In this document: positions 61,653 to 64,000 of the stretch, piece after piece
How positions within the stretch are numbered: position 1 is the first letter of the stretch
Layout: each line of letters begins with the position of its first letter
Assembly (NCBI GenBank): GCA_034687125.1
Contig: JAQGBZ010000008.1
Coordinates: forward strand, 186,001-250,000
DNA: 64,000 nt
From: Neelides folsomi
Lineage: Eukaryota > Arthropoda > Collembola > Neelipleona > Neelidae
Reading direction: 5' to 3'
The notes under the pieces: generated by a model
What the model was told of the DNA's origin: nothing
What the model saw: only the letters and a program-made list of their open reading frames with translations
The model's database searches: none
Made by a program: the position numbers and the translations under genes

Positions 61653-64000
61653 TCAAAGAATGAAATTCCACTTGATTTGTTTCCTCATCCTTCCATCCCA
61701 TTCTTTATTTTTAAATGGGCCAAAAATTGGAAATCTGAAGATGCAAAGGAGGAGGACAACGTTAAAAATATATGTAGTCAACGTACACTTTTACTTCTTC
61801 AGATGTATTACTTGTCAACTGGACTCCATTTACAACTCCGAAATCCTACTTTTATTTCTCTACTTGAGCATTGAAACTCCAGGGAATAAATATATTTTAC
61901 GGTGTTTGGGAGTTTCAACGACTTTCTCCTTTAAAAATTAAATTTTCTAGAGAACCGGAGTCGCATAAACTCAATAACCAAGTTACATTGTTCTGCGTGC
62001 GTACCATTCGCTAATTTCGCAACTTCCAATGTTTTACGAGGACACAAAGGACATAAACAGCTCCAATTTAGAAATTTACATGGGTGATTCTTAATTACAC
62101 GGATCTAAATAAAGGTGTTGACGGAGGAAGGGAGTGTGAATTAAGATAGGATAAAACACACGGTTTAATTAATTTACCGTCGTTAATTAAATGTGCTCGA
62201 CTCTCCGTGGTTTTGAAAAGAAACCCCAGACTGAATTCTGCTTGGCCTACAAACAGAATTGAAAATTTTGGAGAAAATTTAACATATAACTTGAAAGTGA
62301 TGCTGCTGGTGAAATCTGGCTTTAGAACTCATTATATAATTTCCCTGCATTTCCTCTCGCAATTTACAAATATTAATGTTCGTTTTTATTTCAGGACTTT
62401 TCTCCTCACGTGTTCCAGCTGTTTTCTCGGATTAATTATCTGCCCCAGTTTTCCAACATTGTTCCCGTGTTTTTAAGGTGGGTTCAAGGCATTTTTATTC
62501 CTATTAAATGGAAGATTAAAAACGATTCATTTTACTCCGGCATTTGCAGAGGAAGTTTGAATGGGCTTAGGAGGATTTGCATTTATCATTCAAAAATGGT
62601 TTTTTGGTAGATTCCCCCATGTTTCACTTTCTGCTTTCATCGTTTTCAAACATATCTCTTCATTGTCTAATGCATTTTGTGAATACACATTTTACTTCCA
62701 ATGACTTCATGTGCAGTCGGCACAGTCGTAATCTATGGAACCAATTTCCGACTCCCCATTTATATTTAATAGTAGCATCAAATGGCTGAATTGCATTTTA
62801 TATTATTATTTCACACTTGAGTAGTGAAACAGTCAGATTTTAAAATGAGTTTTTTTTTCAGTATGAATAAATGTATGCTATGTTCTCCACTGGAGTAAAA
62901 AATCTTGTAGTATGTAAATTTTGAAGGGATATGAAAGCGAAAGACCTTTGAGTTTATTTGAATTCGCTTTCAAAAGGCATTTAATAATTCAGGCGGGACC
63001 AACTGACTCTCTTAATTCTTAATTTCCATATACAATATACCTTACTCACAGTCAGTAAGGGTAAAATAAGTAAAAAGAGCTGTGGGAATAAAAAGTGTTC
63101 GAATGCACTATAGACCGGTTCCTCTCTGATTCTCACACTCTGCTCATTACACATGTTTTCATTGTGAAGCTGGATAAAGTTATGAGGGAAATTGCCATTT
63201 TGTGCTATTCCCTTCGGCTTTAGATTACTAATGCAGGTTCGTTTTTATTATTTAAAAGCTCGTAAATTCTCTTTGTTTTAAACTAAATGTAAATGTAAGA
63301 ATTTTTTTCAAGGCACATTATCGCATAATTTATAGAAAATTCATTATTGCCGATTATGATAATACATACTATTTGTAATACTTCTTTAATCAAGCAAATC
63401 GTGAAGAGTCAGTGCTACCTAAATATACTAAATAGAACACTTGGGTTTTATAATTAGAAATGCATTATGAGATTTTTTTTGTTTTCAATACAATTCTTAA
63501 TGTTAGTACATGGTATTTATTACCTATTAAGTATACAGTATAGTATTAGTATAGCAAGCATCTGAAAGTCTGTATAAATTACTCGAGTCTGGATGTAAAG
63601 TCCAGAATCAAAAAATTATTTAAAGAAATTATAATCGGAGCTTAGATTTCACGGTTGGTCGGATGTAAGGCTGGATTGGTCTCTGGAGTGAGGAATTCGT
63701 TGTTCATTGTGGCCTTGTCTGCGGAGCCGTCTGTTCTTCTCAAGTCCGGATGAGTTGTGAGTAGTTAAGGAACGGTGAGAAATAACGCAGCGAGAGATCC
63801 TCCCTTGGGTTTCCTCTCATTGTTTCCTCCCTTTTACACCCAAATTCTCAACTTTGAATCTTCACAATACTTACTTCTTCTGGTGGATTAAGTTGTCCGA
63901 TCAATTCTCTTCCCTCATCTCCCGCTCTCGTCGTAAGCCGAAATGTTAAAAGACTTTGAAACAGAGGTGGAGGATTACAATTTCTCCCATTAAACCTTCC
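61653..64000. other. Non-coding segment
   Basis: Apart from the candidate exon at 62395-62477 no gene is recognised. A short inverted repeat, TTTAATTAA/TTAATTAAA, lies at about 62164-62191. The block 63270-63560 is A+T-rich. The right end (about 63780-63930) carries pyrimidine-rich runs on the + strand. Confidence 0.45.
62395..62477 (+). other. Candidate internal coding exon (83 nt)
   Basis: The acceptor (GTTCGTTTTTATTTCAG, ending at 62394) is excellent and the donor TTTTTAAG|GTGGGT good. The frame entered in phase 0 is open and leaves in phase 2, encoding 27 residues that begin DFSPHVFQLFSRINYLPQF; a second frame meets its stop just before the donor and the third is closed. This is the longest exon candidate in the window. 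Without splicing the same frame continues to a TAG at 62608-62610. The + strand is pyrimidine-rich here, which lowers stop density. Confidence 0.2.

Overview
The window reads as a non-coding stretch of a eukaryotic, probably invertebrate, nuclear genome: intergenic DNA or the inside of a very long intron. Evidence: roughly two thirds A+T by eye; CpG is not obviously depleted; no bacterial-style gene packing or Shine-Dalgarno-led operons; no open frame longer than about 156 codons in 64 kb; and two clearly recognisable non-autonomous DNA transposon relics with TA target-site duplications. No ribosomal RNA, intact tRNA, CRISPR array, phage, plasmid or reverse-transcriptase/transposase gene was recognised. 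The species cannot be fixed from this sequence; an arthropod is a guess only.

Layout: the DNA alternates between strongly A+T-rich blocks of about 100-700 bp (for example near 8130-8720, 12760-13080, 19560-19900, 26600-27200, 38000-39300, 42060-42900, 53100-53560, 54300-54860, 55650-56000) and more mixed segments whose strands are biased to purine or pyrimidine runs (GGAGG/CCTCC-like words). The purine/pyrimidine bias matters: a pyrimidine-rich strand has few stop codons and many good-looking splice acceptors, so it produces spurious ORFs and spurious exons on both strands.

Best-supported features: a 243-bp Tc1/mariner-type miniature element (24956-25198); a 94-bp hairpin element with TA|CTCCCC...GGGGAG|TA ends (14504-14597), with a second imperfect hairpin just upstream (14351-14444).

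Weaker coding candidates: a 137-codon ATG-initiated frame with TATA-like sequence upstream (43098-43511); a stop-poor frame at 56928-57557; two abutting open frames offset by a frameshift (20031-20398); an open minus-strand frame at 61317-61652. Several short segments with strong splice-site pairs are listed as candidate exons, mainly on the + strand (13147-13220, 33061-33111, 33851-33907, 36527-36577, 44618-44676, 58256-58307, 62395-62477). Equally good pairs exist on the minus strand, so these are hypotheses. No set of genes working together can be reconstructed, and no undescribed biological system could be shown.
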